DNA of 64,000 nt from contig CAVPRX010000001.1 of the NCBI GenBank assembly GCA_963708115.1, forward strand, positions 1,612,001-1,676,000, read 5' to 3'. Shown piece after piece: positions 47,938 to 56,433 of the stretch. Each line of letters starts with the position of its first letter. Position 1 is the first letter of the stretch. The stretch comes from VRUE01 sp963708115. Lineage in GTDB: Bacteria; Actinomycetota; Thermoleophilia; Solirubrobacterales; 70-9. The notes beneath the pieces were generated by a model. It worked only from the letters and a program-made list of their open reading frames with translations, made no database searches and was not told the origin of the DNA. The position numbers and the translations under genes were made by a program.

Positions 47938-49578
47938 ATGGCTCACAAGGAGCTGAAGTACAAGGAGGAGGCACGCGGGGCCCTGCAGGCCGGCGTCGAT
48001 GCAGTCGCCGACGCCGTCAAGGTCACCCTCGGCCCGAAAGGCCGCTACGTCGTGCTCGACAAAAAGTTCGGCGCGCCGACGATCACCAACGACGGCGTCA
48101 CCATCGCCCGCGAGGTCGAGGTAGAGGACGTCTTCGAGAACCAGGGTGCCCAGCTGGTCCGCGAGGTCGCCACGGCGACCAACGACGTTGCCGGTGACGG
48201 CACCACGACGGCGACCCTGCTGGCCCAGACGATCGTTCGTCACGGCCTCAAGAACGTCGCCGCCGGCGCCAACCCGTTGGCCCTGCGCCGCGGGATCGAG
48301 AAGGCTGTCGACGACGTCGTCGACAACCTGCGCAACAAGCAGTCCAAAGAGGTCGCCGGCAAGGAGCAGATCGCTCGCGTCGCCGCCATCTCCGCCGCCG
48401 ACGACGAGATCGGCAACGTGATTGCCGATGCGATCGAGAAAGTCGGCAAAGACGGCGTCGTCAACGTCGAGGAGGGCCAGACCTTCGGCATGGAGCTGGA
48501 GTTCACCGAGGGGATGCAGTTCGACAAGGGCTACATCTCCCCGTACATGGTCACCGACCAGGACCGCATGGAGGCCGTGCTCGAGGACCCCTACGTCCTC
48601 ATCGCCAACCAGAAAATCGGCTCCGTGCGGGACATCCTGCCGGTGCTGGAGCAGGTGATGCAGGGTGGCAAGCCGCTGCTGATCGTCGCCGAGGACGTCG
48701 AGGGCGAGTGCCTCGCGACCCTGGTCGTCAACAAGCTGCGCGGCACCTTCACCGGTGTTTCGGTCAAGGCACCGGGCTTCGGCGATCGCCGTAAGCGGAT
48801 GCTCGAGGACATCGCGATCCTCACTGGCGGCGAGGTGATCACCGAGGAGATGGGCCTCAAACTGGAGAACACCCAGCTGGCTCAGCTCGGCAAGGCACGC
48901 CGCGTCGTCGTCTCCAAGGACACGACGACGATCATCGACGGCTCCGGCGACGCCGAGGACATCAAAGGCCGGATCAACCAGATCAAGCAGGAGATCGAGA
49001 ACACCGACTCCGACTTCGATCGCGAGAAGCTCCAGGAGCGTCTCGCCAAGTTGGCCGGCGGTGTCGCTGTGGTCAAGGTCGGCGCTGCCACCGAGACCGA
49101 GATGAAGGAGAAAAAGCACCGTGTCGAGGACGCCCTGCAGGCGACCCGGGCGGCGCTCGAGGAGGGAGTCGTGCCGGGCGGTGGCGTCGCGCTGCTGAAC
49201 GCGCAGTCAGACCTCGATCCCGACAAGCTCGACGATCCCGACGAGGTGACCGGTGCCCGTATCGTGCACCGCTCGCTGGAGGAGCCGGTTCGTCAGATCG
49301 CCGAGAACTCCGGTCTGGAGGGCTCGGTCGTCGTCAACAAGGTCCGCGACCTGAAGGCCGGCGAAGGCCTCAACGCGTCCAACGGCGAGTACGGCGACCT
49401 GATCAAGGCCGGCGTCATCGACCCGACGATGGTCACGCGGTCGGCGCTGCAGAACGCCGCCTCGATCGCCAAGAACATCCTCGTGACCGAGGCGATCATC
49501 GCCGAGCCGCCGGAGAAGGACGGCGCCGGTGGCGGTATGCCCGGCGGCGGCATGCCGGACATGGGCGGGATGATGTAG
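47938..49578 (+). CDS. groEL: Chaperonin GroEL (GGM-tailed)
   Basis: This 546-residue chaperonin subunit contains all landmarks: KVTLGPKGRYVVLDKKFGAPTITNDGVTIA, then GDGTTTATLLAQ (ATP site), the apical domain, and the closing TEAIIAEPPEKD with a glycine/methionine tail ending MGGMM. The GGM tail marks the general-purpose form and differs from the histidine-tailed actinobacterial GroEL1. AAGGAGGAAGG precedes the ATG. It is the end of the groES-groEL operon, closed by two hairpins (49599-49660). Confidence 0.98.
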   Translation: MAHKELKYKEEARGALQAGVDAVADAVKVTLGPKGRYVVLDKKFGAPTITNDGVTIAREVEVEDVFENQGAQLVREVATATNDVAGDGTTTATLLAQTIVRHGLKNVAAGANPLALRRGIEKAVDDVVDNLRNKQSKEVAGKEQIARVAAISAADDEIGNVIADAIEKVGKDGVVNVEEGQTFGMELEFTEGMQFDKGYISPYMVTDQDRMEAVLEDPYVLIANQKIGSVRDILPVLEQVMQGGKPLLIVAEDVEGECLATLVVNKLRGTFTGVSVKAPGFGDRRKRMLEDIAILTGGEVITEEMGLKLENTQLAQLGKARRVVVSKDTTTIIDGSGDAEDIKGRINQIKQEIENTDSDFDREKLQERLAKLAGGVAVVKVGAATETEMKEKKHRVEDALQATRAALEEGVVPGGGVALLNAQSDLDPDKLDDPDEVTGARIVHRSLEEPVRQIAENSGLEGSVVVNKVRDLKAGEGLNASNGEYGDLIKAGVIDPTMVTRSALQNAASIAKNILVTEAIIAEPPEKDGAGGGMPGGGMPDMGGMM

Positions 49579-49598
49579 CCACGCCGCTCAGGCGTATC

Positions 49599-49660
49599 CT
49601 CGCCTCAACAGGCGAGTGGCTTTTACGAGGGGCCCGGGAAACCGGGCCCCTCGTCGTTTA
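49599..49660 (+). terminator. Twin rho-independent-type terminators after groEL
   Basis: The first hairpin is CTCGCCT-CAAC-AGGCGAG (49599-49616), followed by TGGCTTTTA. The second has 12-bp arms at 49626-49637 and 49642-49653 around a GAAA-type loop and runs into TCGTTT. Two consecutive stems with short T tracts fit an efficient end for a highly transcribed operon. Confidence 0.8.
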
Positions 49661-49781
49661 GCTGCCCGTGGGGAACGGTGCATCAACTGGTACTGAGCCT
49701 GCGCCAAATTGGCGCAATCAGCGCACCACCCGCGCGAGGGCACCTGCCAGCGTCGCCCCATGCCGACGCACCGCCCCCAGA

Positions 49782-51164
49782 GTCAAGTCGCGAGTTGTGG
49801 TGTAACGGACTCGCCGGCACTTCTCCTCAGCGCTCCAGGGCCGCCACCTCCTTTCCGTTCGCCTCGGCCTGGTCCTCGAGGACCAGGCCGATCGACTCCT
49901 TGGAGAGGTAGCCGCGGGTGAGCAGCCACTCGTCGTTTTGCTCGATCAGGAGCGCTCCGACCAGGCGGATCGCCGAGGCGTCGTTGGGGAAGATGCCGAC
50001 GACGTCAGAGCGACGGGCGATCTCCTTGTTGACGCGCTCGATGTTGTTGGTGGAGCGCAGCTTTGGCCAGTGCGCCCCCGGGAAGCGGTAGAAGGCCAAC
50101 AGATCCTCCTCGGCTCCCGCCAGGAGTTCGGCCACCTTTGGCACCGTCGGGGTGAGCCTCTCGATGACCGACGCCGAGCGCTCCTCGGCGTCCTCGAGGT
50201 TCTCAGCGTTAAAGACCTCGCGCAGGGCGGCGGAGACCATGTTTCGCTGGCCCTTCTTGCAGTGGCCGTGCATGTTGCGGATGAAGTGCACGGTGCAGCG
50301 CTGCCAAGGACAGCCGAGCACCTTGGCGATCGCGGCCTTGAGGCCGAGGTGGTCATCGGAGACCGCCAGTCTCACCCCCTCCAGGCCGCGGGCCACCAGC
50401 TCGCGCAGGAAGGCCGCCCAGCCGGCCTCGGTCTCTGACTCTGCGATCTCGATGCCGATCACCTCACGCCGACCGCTCTCGTGCACAGCGAAAGCGACCA
50501 TCAGCGCCTTTGAGTGGACGTGGCCTCGATCTCTGACCTTCAGATGCTTGGCATCGAGCCACAGGTAGGGGTAGGCGCCCTCCAGCGGGCGGGTGCGGAA
50601 GGCCCCGACCTGACCGTCGAGCTCACGGCAGATCCGCGAGACCTGGTCCTTGGACATCCGGATCCCGAGCTCGGAGACCAGGTGGTCGACCTTCCTGGTC
50701 GAGACGCCGTTCACGTAGGCCTCCATGACCACCCCCAGCAGCGCTTTCTCGCTTCGCTTGCGGGGCTCCAGGAAGCTCGGGAAGTAGCTCTCCCCGGAGC
50801 GTTTACGGGGTACCGCCAGCTCGATCTCCCCGACCCTTGTCGCCCAGGGCCTGGGGCGGTAGCCGTTGCGGTGTGTCGCCCGCGCCTCGCTGACCTCTCC
50901 CTTGCCAGCGCCGATCTGGCGGGCGATCTCGGCCTCCATTATCTCGGCGGCGATCATCGCGACACTCTCGCGCAGGAAGTCGGAGTGCTCTTCGATCAGG
51001 GCCTTGGCTACGACCCCGGCGCTCGTCATGCTTTGGCTCTCGGCCATCGTGGTGCTTCCTTTCGTCAGTCGACTTGCAGGTCAACCGACGAGTCTGGAGC
51101 CCGCGGTGGCCGGAACTTCGTTCTGACCCCTACGTGGCGGTTACACCACTTCTAGCGACGTGAC
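49782..51164 (-). mobile_element. IS256-family insertion sequence, apparently complete
   Basis: The transposase gene is flanked by imperfect terminal inverted repeats. GTGGTGTAAC (49797-49806) and GTTACACCAC (51140-51149) match exactly, and the match extends outward (GTCAAGTCGC against GTCACGTCGC, read inward) to about 27 bp. The outermost base is uncertain because of a C-rich flank; CCCCCAG occurs at both sides and could be a target duplication. The element landed between the groEL terminators and a hairpin repeat. Confidence 0.8.
49827..51047 (-). CDS. IS256-family transposase
   Basis: A 406-residue DDE/D transposase. The catalytic triad is visible: LWLDAKHLKV (D165), LAVSDDHLGLKAAI (D231/D232) and STNNIERVNKEI (E337). 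CTVHFIRNMHGHC carries the C/HxxxH-type insert region typical of IS256. There is no stop or frameshift, so it could be active. ATG 51047 begins after a GGAAG-like Shine-Dalgarno. The element probably carries only this gene. Confidence 0.95.
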   Translation of the reverse strand: MAESQSMTSAGVVAKALIEEHSDFLRESVAMIAAEIMEAEIARQIGAGKGEVSEARATHRNGYRPRPWATRVGEIELAVPRKRSGESYFPSFLEPRKRSEKALLGVVMEAYVNGVSTRKVDHLVSELGIRMSKDQVSRICRELDGQVGAFRTRPLEGAYPYLWLDAKHLKVRDRGHVHSKALMVAFAVHESGRREVIGIEIAESETEAGWAAFLRELVARGLEGVRLAVSDDHLGLKAAIAKVLGCPWQRCTVHFIRNMHGHCKKGQRNMVSAALREVFNAENLEDAEERSASVIERLTPTVPKVAELLAGAEEDLLAFYRFPGAHWPKLRSTNNIERVNKEIARRSDVVGIFPNDASAIRLVGALLIEQNDEWLLTRGYLSKESIGLVLEDQAEANGKEVAALER

Positions 51165-51184
51165 CCCCCCCAGCCCCAGCCCCC

Positions 51185-51236
51185 CGCCGACGGGCCTAAA
51201 ACAGGACGCATAGCGACCGGAATCGGCCCGTCGGCG
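51185..51236. repeat. Hairpin repeat copy A (left of AbiEi/DUF559 gene)
   Basis: Twelve-base perfect arms, CGCCGACGGGCC (51185-51196) and GGCCCGTCGGCG (51225-51236), enclose a 28-base loop beginning TAAAACAGGACG. Bases 51186-51236 are identical to copy B (52135-52185), in the same orientation. It starts 20 bp after the end of the IS256 element. Confidence 0.85.
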
Positions 51237-51281
51237 AGGACAGTCGACGAGCTCGCGTCACGGCAGCACGGGGTTGTGGCA

Positions 51282-52148
51282 ATGAAGCAGCTCCGGGGCC
51301 TTGGCTTTGACGGCCGCGCCGTGCGACGCCGGGTTGGGAACCGAGAACTGCACCGCGTACATCACGGTGTCTATGCGGTCGGCTACCGATCGCTCAGCGG
51401 AAAGGGACGACTGATGGCTGCTGTGCTTGCCGGTGGGGCGAGTGCGGTGCTTTCGCATCGATCGGCAGCGGGGCTGTGGGGCCTGCGCGAGGATTCGCGC
51501 TCGACGATCGATGTGATCGCGCCGAATCGACGAGGACGCATCCCGAAGGGGATCGATGCGCATCGGGATGGGTCCCTGACTCCGCCTGATCGTGCCGTAC
51601 TCCATGGGATTCCGTGCACCACTGTGCCGCGGACGCTGCTGGATCTAGCTGCTGTCGTTCCGGCTTGGGAATTGAGGAAGGCAATCGCCGAGGCTGAGGT
51701 GCTGCGGATCCTCGACCATGAGGCCGTGAGGCAACTGATCAAGCGCAGCCGGGGGCGGCGTGGCGTAGCTTGCCTGCGCATGCTGATGGACGACATCCAT
51801 CCCGAGACGAAGCGGACCCGAAGCGAGATGGAGCGCTTATTCCTTCGCATGTGCGAGCGAGCCCGGTTGCCACGACCCGAGGTCAACGTGACGCTTTACG
51901 TGGGTGGTCGCCGCATAGTGCCCGATTTCCTCTGGCGGGCTGCGGGCCTCATCGTCGAAGCTGATGGCCGTCGGTTCCACAACACCGACTCTGCGTTTCA
52001 AAGCGATAGGCGACGAGAGCAACGGCTTCAGCTGGCCGGCTGGCGCGTTTCCCGGTGCACCTGGGAGCAGATCGAACGCGAACCTCGGGACCTGGCCGAA
52101 ACGATCCGCGGTCTCCTCGGCCAATCACCTCCCGGCCGACGGGCCTAA
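51282..52148 (+). CDS. AbiEi-like N-terminus plus DUF559 endonuclease-like protein
   Basis: The protein has about 288 residues. The N-terminal part (about 1-150) resembles AbiEi antitoxin-type winged-helix proteins (HRVHHGVYAVGYRSLSGKGRLMAAVLAGG, SHRSAAGLWGLR, TVPRTLLDLAAVV). The C-terminal part is DUF559, related to very-short-patch repair nucleases: VPDFLWRAAGLIVEADGRRFHN and RREQRLQLAGWRVSRCTWEQI carry the D...ExD pattern. Such genes are common and scattered in actinobacteria, with unknown function; defence or repair is usually guessed. ATG 51282 or GTG 51276 may start it. The TAA stop lies inside hairpin repeat copy B, so the repeat encodes the last residues (GRRA). Confidence 0.8.
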   Translation: MKQLRGLGFDGRAVRRRVGNRELHRVHHGVYAVGYRSLSGKGRLMAAVLAGGASAVLSHRSAAGLWGLREDSRSTIDVIAPNRRGRIPKGIDAHRDGSLTPPDRAVLHGIPCTTVPRTLLDLAAVVPAWELRKAIAEAEVLRILDHEAVRQLIKRSRGRRGVACLRMLMDDIHPETKRTRSEMERLFLRMCERARLPRPEVNVTLYVGGRRIVPDFLWRAAGLIVEADGRRFHNTDSAFQSDRRREQRLQLAGWRVSRCTWEQIEREPRDLAETIRGLLGQSPPGRRA

Positions 52149-52185
52149 AACAGGACGCATAGCGACCGGAATCGGCCCGTCGGCG
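52135..52185. repeat. Hairpin repeat copy B (right of AbiEi/DUF559 gene)
   Basis: Identical over 51 bp to copy A, in direct orientation, 949 bp away. It holds the stop codon of the AbiEi/DUF559 gene and ends 1 bp before the stop of the convergent GH26-like gene. It therefore lies exactly between two converging genes and could also act as a two-way terminator. Confidence 0.85.
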
Positions 52186-52186
52186 G

Positions 52187-53311
52187 CTAGGGGGCTGGGG
52201 CCGGTGCGGGCGTGACGGGTTTCTTGGGCTTCGGTGGCAGCGGGGGGAGGAGGCCGGCGTTGTATTCGGCTTCGGTGAGGAACGTCGCGCGGCGGATCTT
52301 CAGGCGCAGCGTGTTCGTCGTGCGCGGGTAGAGCTTCAGGTCGTAGGGGTTGTAGCCCGGTCCGAAGCCTGTGTAGTAGACGAACATCCGCACTCGCTGG
52401 CGTTTGGTCAGCCAGGAGACCAGCTGTTTGGCGAAGCGCGGTTCGTCTTCGCCGTAGACCGCCCACTCGGCGATCGCGATCGGCTTGCCTTTCCACTGCT
52501 TTCCTTCGTAGAAGCGGTTGAGGTCTTTCCAGACGGGAAACTGGGAGTAGAAGTCGGTCCCCGCCCAGTCGACCCAGCGGGACCCCGGCCAGTAGTTGCC
52601 GGGGAAGTTGCCCTTCACCCGCGGCGAGCCGCCGGGGAGGGGGCTCCAGATGATGCTCACCGGCGCCCCCGGCAGTTCGGTCGGCGGCGGCCCTTTGGTC
52701 CGGTTGACCGGCGGCAGGCCGATTTCGGCGAGCGTCGCGTTGATCCCTTCCAGCGTGTTGCCGCCGCGCACGATCAGTGAGATGCGGCGGAAGGCCTGCT
52801 TGTACCAGCCGGTCGTGTGTTCGCCGCCTTTCTGGCTGCCGTCGCAGTTGACCGCCGACCAGACGTTGAGGCAGCGGTTCGGCTCGCCGAGCGGCCTGAC
52901 GTAGGCGGGCAGCCCGCGTTTGAAGAAGAAGTCGTTGAGCTGCAGCAGATAATCGTCACCCGCACCGAGTGCGATCTGCTCGGGGGTGATGATCTCCTGC
53001 AGGGTCTGGTCGTCGGCGGTCGAGATGTGCAGGATCGGCCGGGTGCCGGTTTCGCGCCAGCGTTCGTAGGACGCGTTGAGGCTGTTGCCCCAGGGGTGGA
53101 AGGTCTCCAGCAGCGCCGGGTGCTTGCCGCCGAGCAGTTCGGTGAATTCGCTGAATTCCTGGGTCGTGCCCCGGTCGCTGACGCCGAAGAAGACGTTCGG
53201 CTTGGGGGGGACGAGGGAGAGCGCCGCGGCGGTGCTCGTCCCGAGTGCCGCGGTGGCTGCGCTCAGCGCTATCAGCACCGCAAGGGTGCCTCTAAGCCTC
53301 CGCCAGGACAT
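52187..53311 (-). CDS. Secreted glycoside hydrolase-like protein, GH26-type barrel
   Basis: This 374-residue protein has a signal peptide (residues 1-30, ending TSTAAA). A TIM-barrel body holds YVRPLGEPNRCLN with a likely acid/base glutamate (E143) and KPIAIAEWAVYGEDE with a likely nucleophile (E282), spacing and context as in GH26 mannanase-type enzymes. The C-terminal 20 residues are Pro/Lys/Ala-rich. Substrate is unknown. Its start overlaps the end of the NAD(P)-binding gene by 20 nt, so they are co-transcribed. Confidence 0.7.
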   Translation of the reverse strand: MSWRRLRGTLAVLIALSAATAALGTSTAAALSLVPPKPNVFFGVSDRGTTQEFSEFTELLGGKHPALLETFHPWGNSLNASYERWRETGTRPILHISTADDQTLQEIITPEQIALGAGDDYLLQLNDFFFKRGLPAYVRPLGEPNRCLNVWSAVNCDGSQKGGEHTTGWYKQAFRRISLIVRGGNTLEGINATLAEIGLPPVNRTKGPPPTELPGAPVSIIWSPLPGGSPRVKGNFPGNYWPGSRWVDWAGTDFYSQFPVWKDLNRFYEGKQWKGKPIAIAEWAVYGEDEPRFAKQLVSWLTKRQRVRMFVYYTGFGPGYNPYDLKLYPRTTNTLRLKIRRATFLTEAEYNAGLLPPLPPKPKKPVTPAPAPAP

Positions 53312-54173
53312 CGCCCATCCTTCTCGGCGCTATTCCGAGTTCCTCCGCGTCTGCGGTGCCGCGCTCGCTCGTCATCGATACCTCCATCAGCTCTGCCTCC
53401 TCCCAGGTTGCGAACACGGCCTCGCCGAAGACGTTGCGGAGTCCGATCAAACCGGCGCGGATCATCGGCAGGGGAACGTGGACGAGCGGGCGCGGCCGCC
53501 CGGCGACGCGGCTGACCAGATCCGACATTTCGTCGTAGCTGAGCGTCTCCGGCCCGGCCAGCTCGTAGCGCTCGCGCCCGTCGCGGTCCAGCGCCGCGAC
53601 GACGCAGCGGGCGGCATCGTCGGCCCAGATCGGCTGGAAGCGGGCCCGTCCGTCGCCTGACACGGGCAGGACGGGCAGGAAGGAGAAGCGGCGCAGCAGC
53701 GTCACCCAGGGGTCGCTGCGGTCATAGACGATCGAGGGGGCGAAGATCGTCGTCTCCAGTGGCGAGGAAGCGATCGCCTGCTCGGCCAGCCACTTGGCGC
53801 GGAAGAAGCGGGTGCGCTGGGCCGAGGCTGCGTCGAGCGCGCTGAAGAAGTCGAAGCGCCGCACGTTGCTGCGCTCGGCTGCACGCAGCAGCCGCACCGT
53901 CGCCAGCCCGTTCAGCTCCTCGATTCGGTGCGGTGGCTGGTCGCGGATCGTCGCCGCCAGGTGGATCACCGTGTCGACTCCGCGCAGCGCCTGGCGCAGC
54001 AGGTAAGGGTCGGACATCTCGCCGAGGTCGCCGAGCGCGATCTGCACGTCGACCCGGTGCGCGCCGAGCCGTCGCGGCTCCCGCACCAGGCAGCGCACGT
54101 CCTCGCCCCGCTCCAGCAGCAGCGGCAACAGCCGTGAACCGATGCTTCCAGTGGCCCCCGTCAGCAGCAGCAT
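53292..54173 (-). CDS. NAD(P)-binding atypical SDR (NDUFA9-like)
   Basis: The 293-residue protein opens MLLLTGATGSIGSRLLPLLLERGEDVRCLVREP, an atypical short-chain dehydrogenase loop (TGATGxxG) with an arginine typical of NADP or flavin-nucleotide binding. VIHLAATIRDQ and FFSALDAASAQRTRFFRAKWLAEQAI follow, with no clear YxxxK. Members act as reductases or as structural proteins of quinone metabolism; no substrate can be named. ATG 54173 gives the family start; ATG 54197 is an in-frame alternative. It is divergent from the ferredoxin gene. Confidence 0.8.
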   Translation of the reverse strand: MLLLTGATGSIGSRLLPLLLERGEDVRCLVREPRRLGAHRVDVQIALGDLGEMSDPYLLRQALRGVDTVIHLAATIRDQPPHRIEELNGLATVRLLRAAERSNVRRFDFFSALDAASAQRTRFFRAKWLAEQAIASSPLETTIFAPSIVYDRSDPWVTLLRRFSFLPVLPVSGDGRARFQPIWADDAARCVVAALDRDGRERYELAGPETLSYDEMSDLVSRVAGRPRPLVHVPLPMIRAGLIGLRNVFGEAVFATWEEAELMEVSMTSERGTADAEELGIAPRRMGDVLAEA

Positions 54174-54263
54174 CGGGACATCATCCCTAAAATGCATGTT
54201 CGCGCCTGGCAGGGACGATTCCCAGCCGACGCACCGCAAAGTCGAACCAGGAGAAAGCATCGA

Positions 54264-54536
54264 ATGACCTACGTCATCGCCGAGCCGTGCATAGGCCAGA
54301 AGGACAACTCGTGCGTCGAGGTATGTCCGGTGGACTGCATCCACCCGACCCCGGACGAGCCCGACTACGACTCGGTCGAGATGCTCTACATCGACCCCGA
54401 TGAGTGCATCGACTGCGATGCCTGCGTCGAGGCCTGCCCGGTCGACGCCTGCTTCGCCGAGGACCAGCTCCCCGCCGAGTGGGCCAAATACGCCGAGATC
54501 AACGCCGAGTACTACAAGAGCAAGGCTTCCGCTTAG
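54264..54536 (+). CDS. fdxA: 7Fe ferredoxin ([3Fe-4S][4Fe-4S] type)
   Basis: The 90-residue protein has cysteines at 9, 17, 21, 25, 48, 51, 54 and 58. The spacing C9-x7-C17-x3-C21 and C48-x2-C51-x2-C54-x3-C58-P is that of 7Fe ferredoxins such as Azotobacter FdI and mycobacterial FdxA/FdxC. They carry electrons in the cytoplasm, for example to cytochromes P450 or oxidoreductases. An AGGAG Shine-Dalgarno lies about 10 nt before ATG 54264. It is convergent with the flavin monooxygenase gene (10 bp apart). Confidence 0.92.
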   Translation: MTYVIAEPCIGQKDNSCVEVCPVDCIHPTPDEPDYDSVEMLYIDPDECIDCDACVEACPVDACFAEDQLPAEWAKYAEINAEYYKSKASA

Positions 54537-54546
54537 CTCTTGCGGC

Positions 54547-55674
54547 CTAAGGCCTTTGCTTCCTTGCCGCCCGCGCGATCGCGCGGGCGTCGGGACGCAT
54601 GAGGCGCAACTGCCCGCTGAGATCGGATCTATAGCCGTTGAAGAACAACCCCCTCGCCGAGGGATGCTCCTTGCCGCCGCTGACGAGCGGGACGCCGCCT
54701 TCATCTAGAACCCCGAGGTGGCCGACGAGCGGCTCCAGCCCGCGCCGGTAGCCCGTCGCCGCGATCGCAGCGTCGGGTTGGATCCGGGTCTCGTCGGCAA
54801 GCAGCACATCCGGGCCGTCGAACCCGACAACTGCAGCGACGATCTCGATCCGTCCGGACTTGAGAAGGCCTACGAACCCACTGTCGTAGGCCGGCGCTTG
54901 CTGGCGGAGGCGCATAGTCGTGGCAACCCCGTCGGGCGAACGTGGAAGCCCGTAGCGGTCAAGGTCGCCGAAGGAAAATCGCTGCCCCAGCCAGGCGATC
55001 TGATCGGCCACACGCAGCGGCAGACGGTTGAGCGCAAGCCCATGGATGTTGATCGATGCCCCCAGGAGCTTGCGGGTAGTCAAGTTCGGGGGCGTCCTGC
55101 ATGCCACGCGCACGCGTCTTGCGCCGCCTCGCGAGAGCAAGGCCGCGATCTCCGAGCCGGTCGTGTTCGGCCCAATGACGAGGATGTCTCGGTCGCGATA
55201 GGGATCGGGGTTGCGGTAGGCGCTGGAATGGATTAGCTCGCCGCTGAAGCCGTCGCGCCCCGGCCAGTCGGGGAAGTCGGGGTCGTGGTCGAATCCGGTT
55301 GCGATGACCACGAAGCGCGCCCGCAGGTCGCAGCGATCGGTCTGGACATGCCACCCTCCGTTCGCGGGCTCCAGCCGCCGGGCTGGAGTGCCAAAGCGGA
55401 CATCGATGCGATGGTGAGCGGCATAGTCCTCGAGATACTGGATCCACGCGTCTCGCGATGGGAACTCGCCGTAGCGGCGACGGCTGGCGCGGTAGCCGGG
55501 CTGCGTGGACATCCACCCCGGCGTATTGAGCCGTAGCCCGTCATAACGCGTACGCCAGCTCGCACCGACTTGGTCGGTGCGCTCGAGCACGGTTACGTCG
55601 ACGCCGGCGGCCTGCAGTGCGGCTGCCGCCGCAAGCCCAGCCGTGCCCGCACCGCACACGATCGCCTCCGCCAT
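54547..55674 (-). CDS. Flavin-containing monooxygenase-like oxidoreductase
   Basis: A 375-residue protein with two dinucleotide-binding loops: AIVCGAGTAGLAAAAALQAAG (FAD, residues 4-24) and DILVIGPNTTGSEIAALLSRGG (NADP, about 165-185). FVVIATGFDHDPDFP lies between them, matching the FMO-type ATG motif. This is the layout of CzcO/FMO-like enzymes that oxygenate N, S or carbonyl substrates. ATG 55674 gives the usual N-terminus; ATG 55710 would add 12 residues. Pairing with the adjacent ferredoxin is possible but not required by the family. Confidence 0.85.
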   Translation of the reverse strand: MAEAIVCGAGTAGLAAAAALQAAGVDVTVLERTDQVGASWRTRYDGLRLNTPGWMSTQPGYRASRRRYGEFPSRDAWIQYLEDYAAHHRIDVRFGTPARRLEPANGGWHVQTDRCDLRARFVVIATGFDHDPDFPDWPGRDGFSGELIHSSAYRNPDPYRDRDILVIGPNTTGSEIAALLSRGGARRVRVACRTPPNLTTRKLLGASINIHGLALNRLPLRVADQIAWLGQRFSFGDLDRYGLPRSPDGVATTMRLRQQAPAYDSGFVGLLKSGRIEIVAAVVGFDGPDVLLADETRIQPDAAIAATGYRRGLEPLVGHLGVLDEGGVPLVSGGKEHPSARGLFFNGYRSDLSGQLRLMRPDARAIARAARKQRP

Positions 55675-55847
55675 TGAGTGATGCTCTTCCGAGCCGCTGT
55701 CACAACTCATCTCGGTCGAGCCTAGGGCCGTCGAATGCTCCTGTCATGACCCGACCTGACCCAATCAAGCGCTTCGACCTCGAGCGATCCTGGTCGTAAT
55801 GGTCAGGACTGACTATCCCAGGGGAACCTTCGAGCTAGGCTCTTCGC

Positions 55848-56426
55848 ATGGTGGAGGTTCGCCTCGCAACCGAGCGTGACGTCGACAAGGTCACCGCGAC
55901 GCTCGTCGCTGCCTTCGAAGCCGATCCGTTGTGGAGTTGGGCGTTCCCCGATGGTGGTCTCGACGCGGTCTGGGGTCTCTGCGTCACGAGCGCGATGCGC
56001 TACTCGTCGGTCCGGTTCGTCGGCGACTACGCCGCCGCGTCGATTTGGATACCGCCCGGCGGGACTGAGCTGACCGCGGAGGAGGAGGCGTCGCTCAGGC
56101 CGATGGTGGAAGGCCTGGTCGGCTCGCGCGCCGCCGAGGTGCTGGCTCTCTTCGAGCGCATGGAAAGCGTCCATCCCGCCGGTCCGCCCCACTACTACCT
56201 GAGCCTGCTCGGCACCCATCCAGACCATCGCGGCAAGGGTCTCGGGATGGCCCTGCTCGCCGAGAATTTCGCCGGGATCGACTCCGAGGGGATGCCGGCC
56301 TACCTGGAGTCGAGCAATCCCGAGAACGATCCCCGCTACGAACGCCTCGGCTTCGTGAAGCTCGGCGAGTTCGAGCGGCCAGACGGCCGCCTGACCTGCT
56401 CGACGATGTGGCGGGAGCCGCGCTGA
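55848..56426 (+). CDS. GNAT-family N-acetyltransferase
   Basis: A 192-residue protein. VRLATERDVDKVTATLVAAF opens the fold. HYYLSLLGTHPDHRGKGLGMALLAENF is the acetyl-CoA pyrophosphate loop (R/Q-x-x-G-x-G/A), and YLESSNPENDPRYERLGFVKLGEF is the closing region. The sequence resembles acetyltransferases for small amines or antibiotics, but no substrate can be named. TAGGCT (55836-55841) lies 6 nt before the ATG. It is convergent with mrp, 7 bp apart. Confidence 0.88.
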   Translation: MVEVRLATERDVDKVTATLVAAFEADPLWSWAFPDGGLDAVWGLCVTSAMRYSSVRFVGDYAAASIWIPPGGTELTAEEEASLRPMVEGLVGSRAAEVLALFERMESVHPAGPPHYYLSLLGTHPDHRGKGLGMALLAENFAGIDSEGMPAYLESSNPENDPRYERLGFVKLGEFERPDGRLTCSTMWREPR

Positions 56427-56433
56427 CTCTGGG

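Noticed and set aside
49773..51173. Target-site duplication CCCCCAG for the IS256 element
   Set aside because: The right flank is a run of C, so the match and its boundaries are not reliable.
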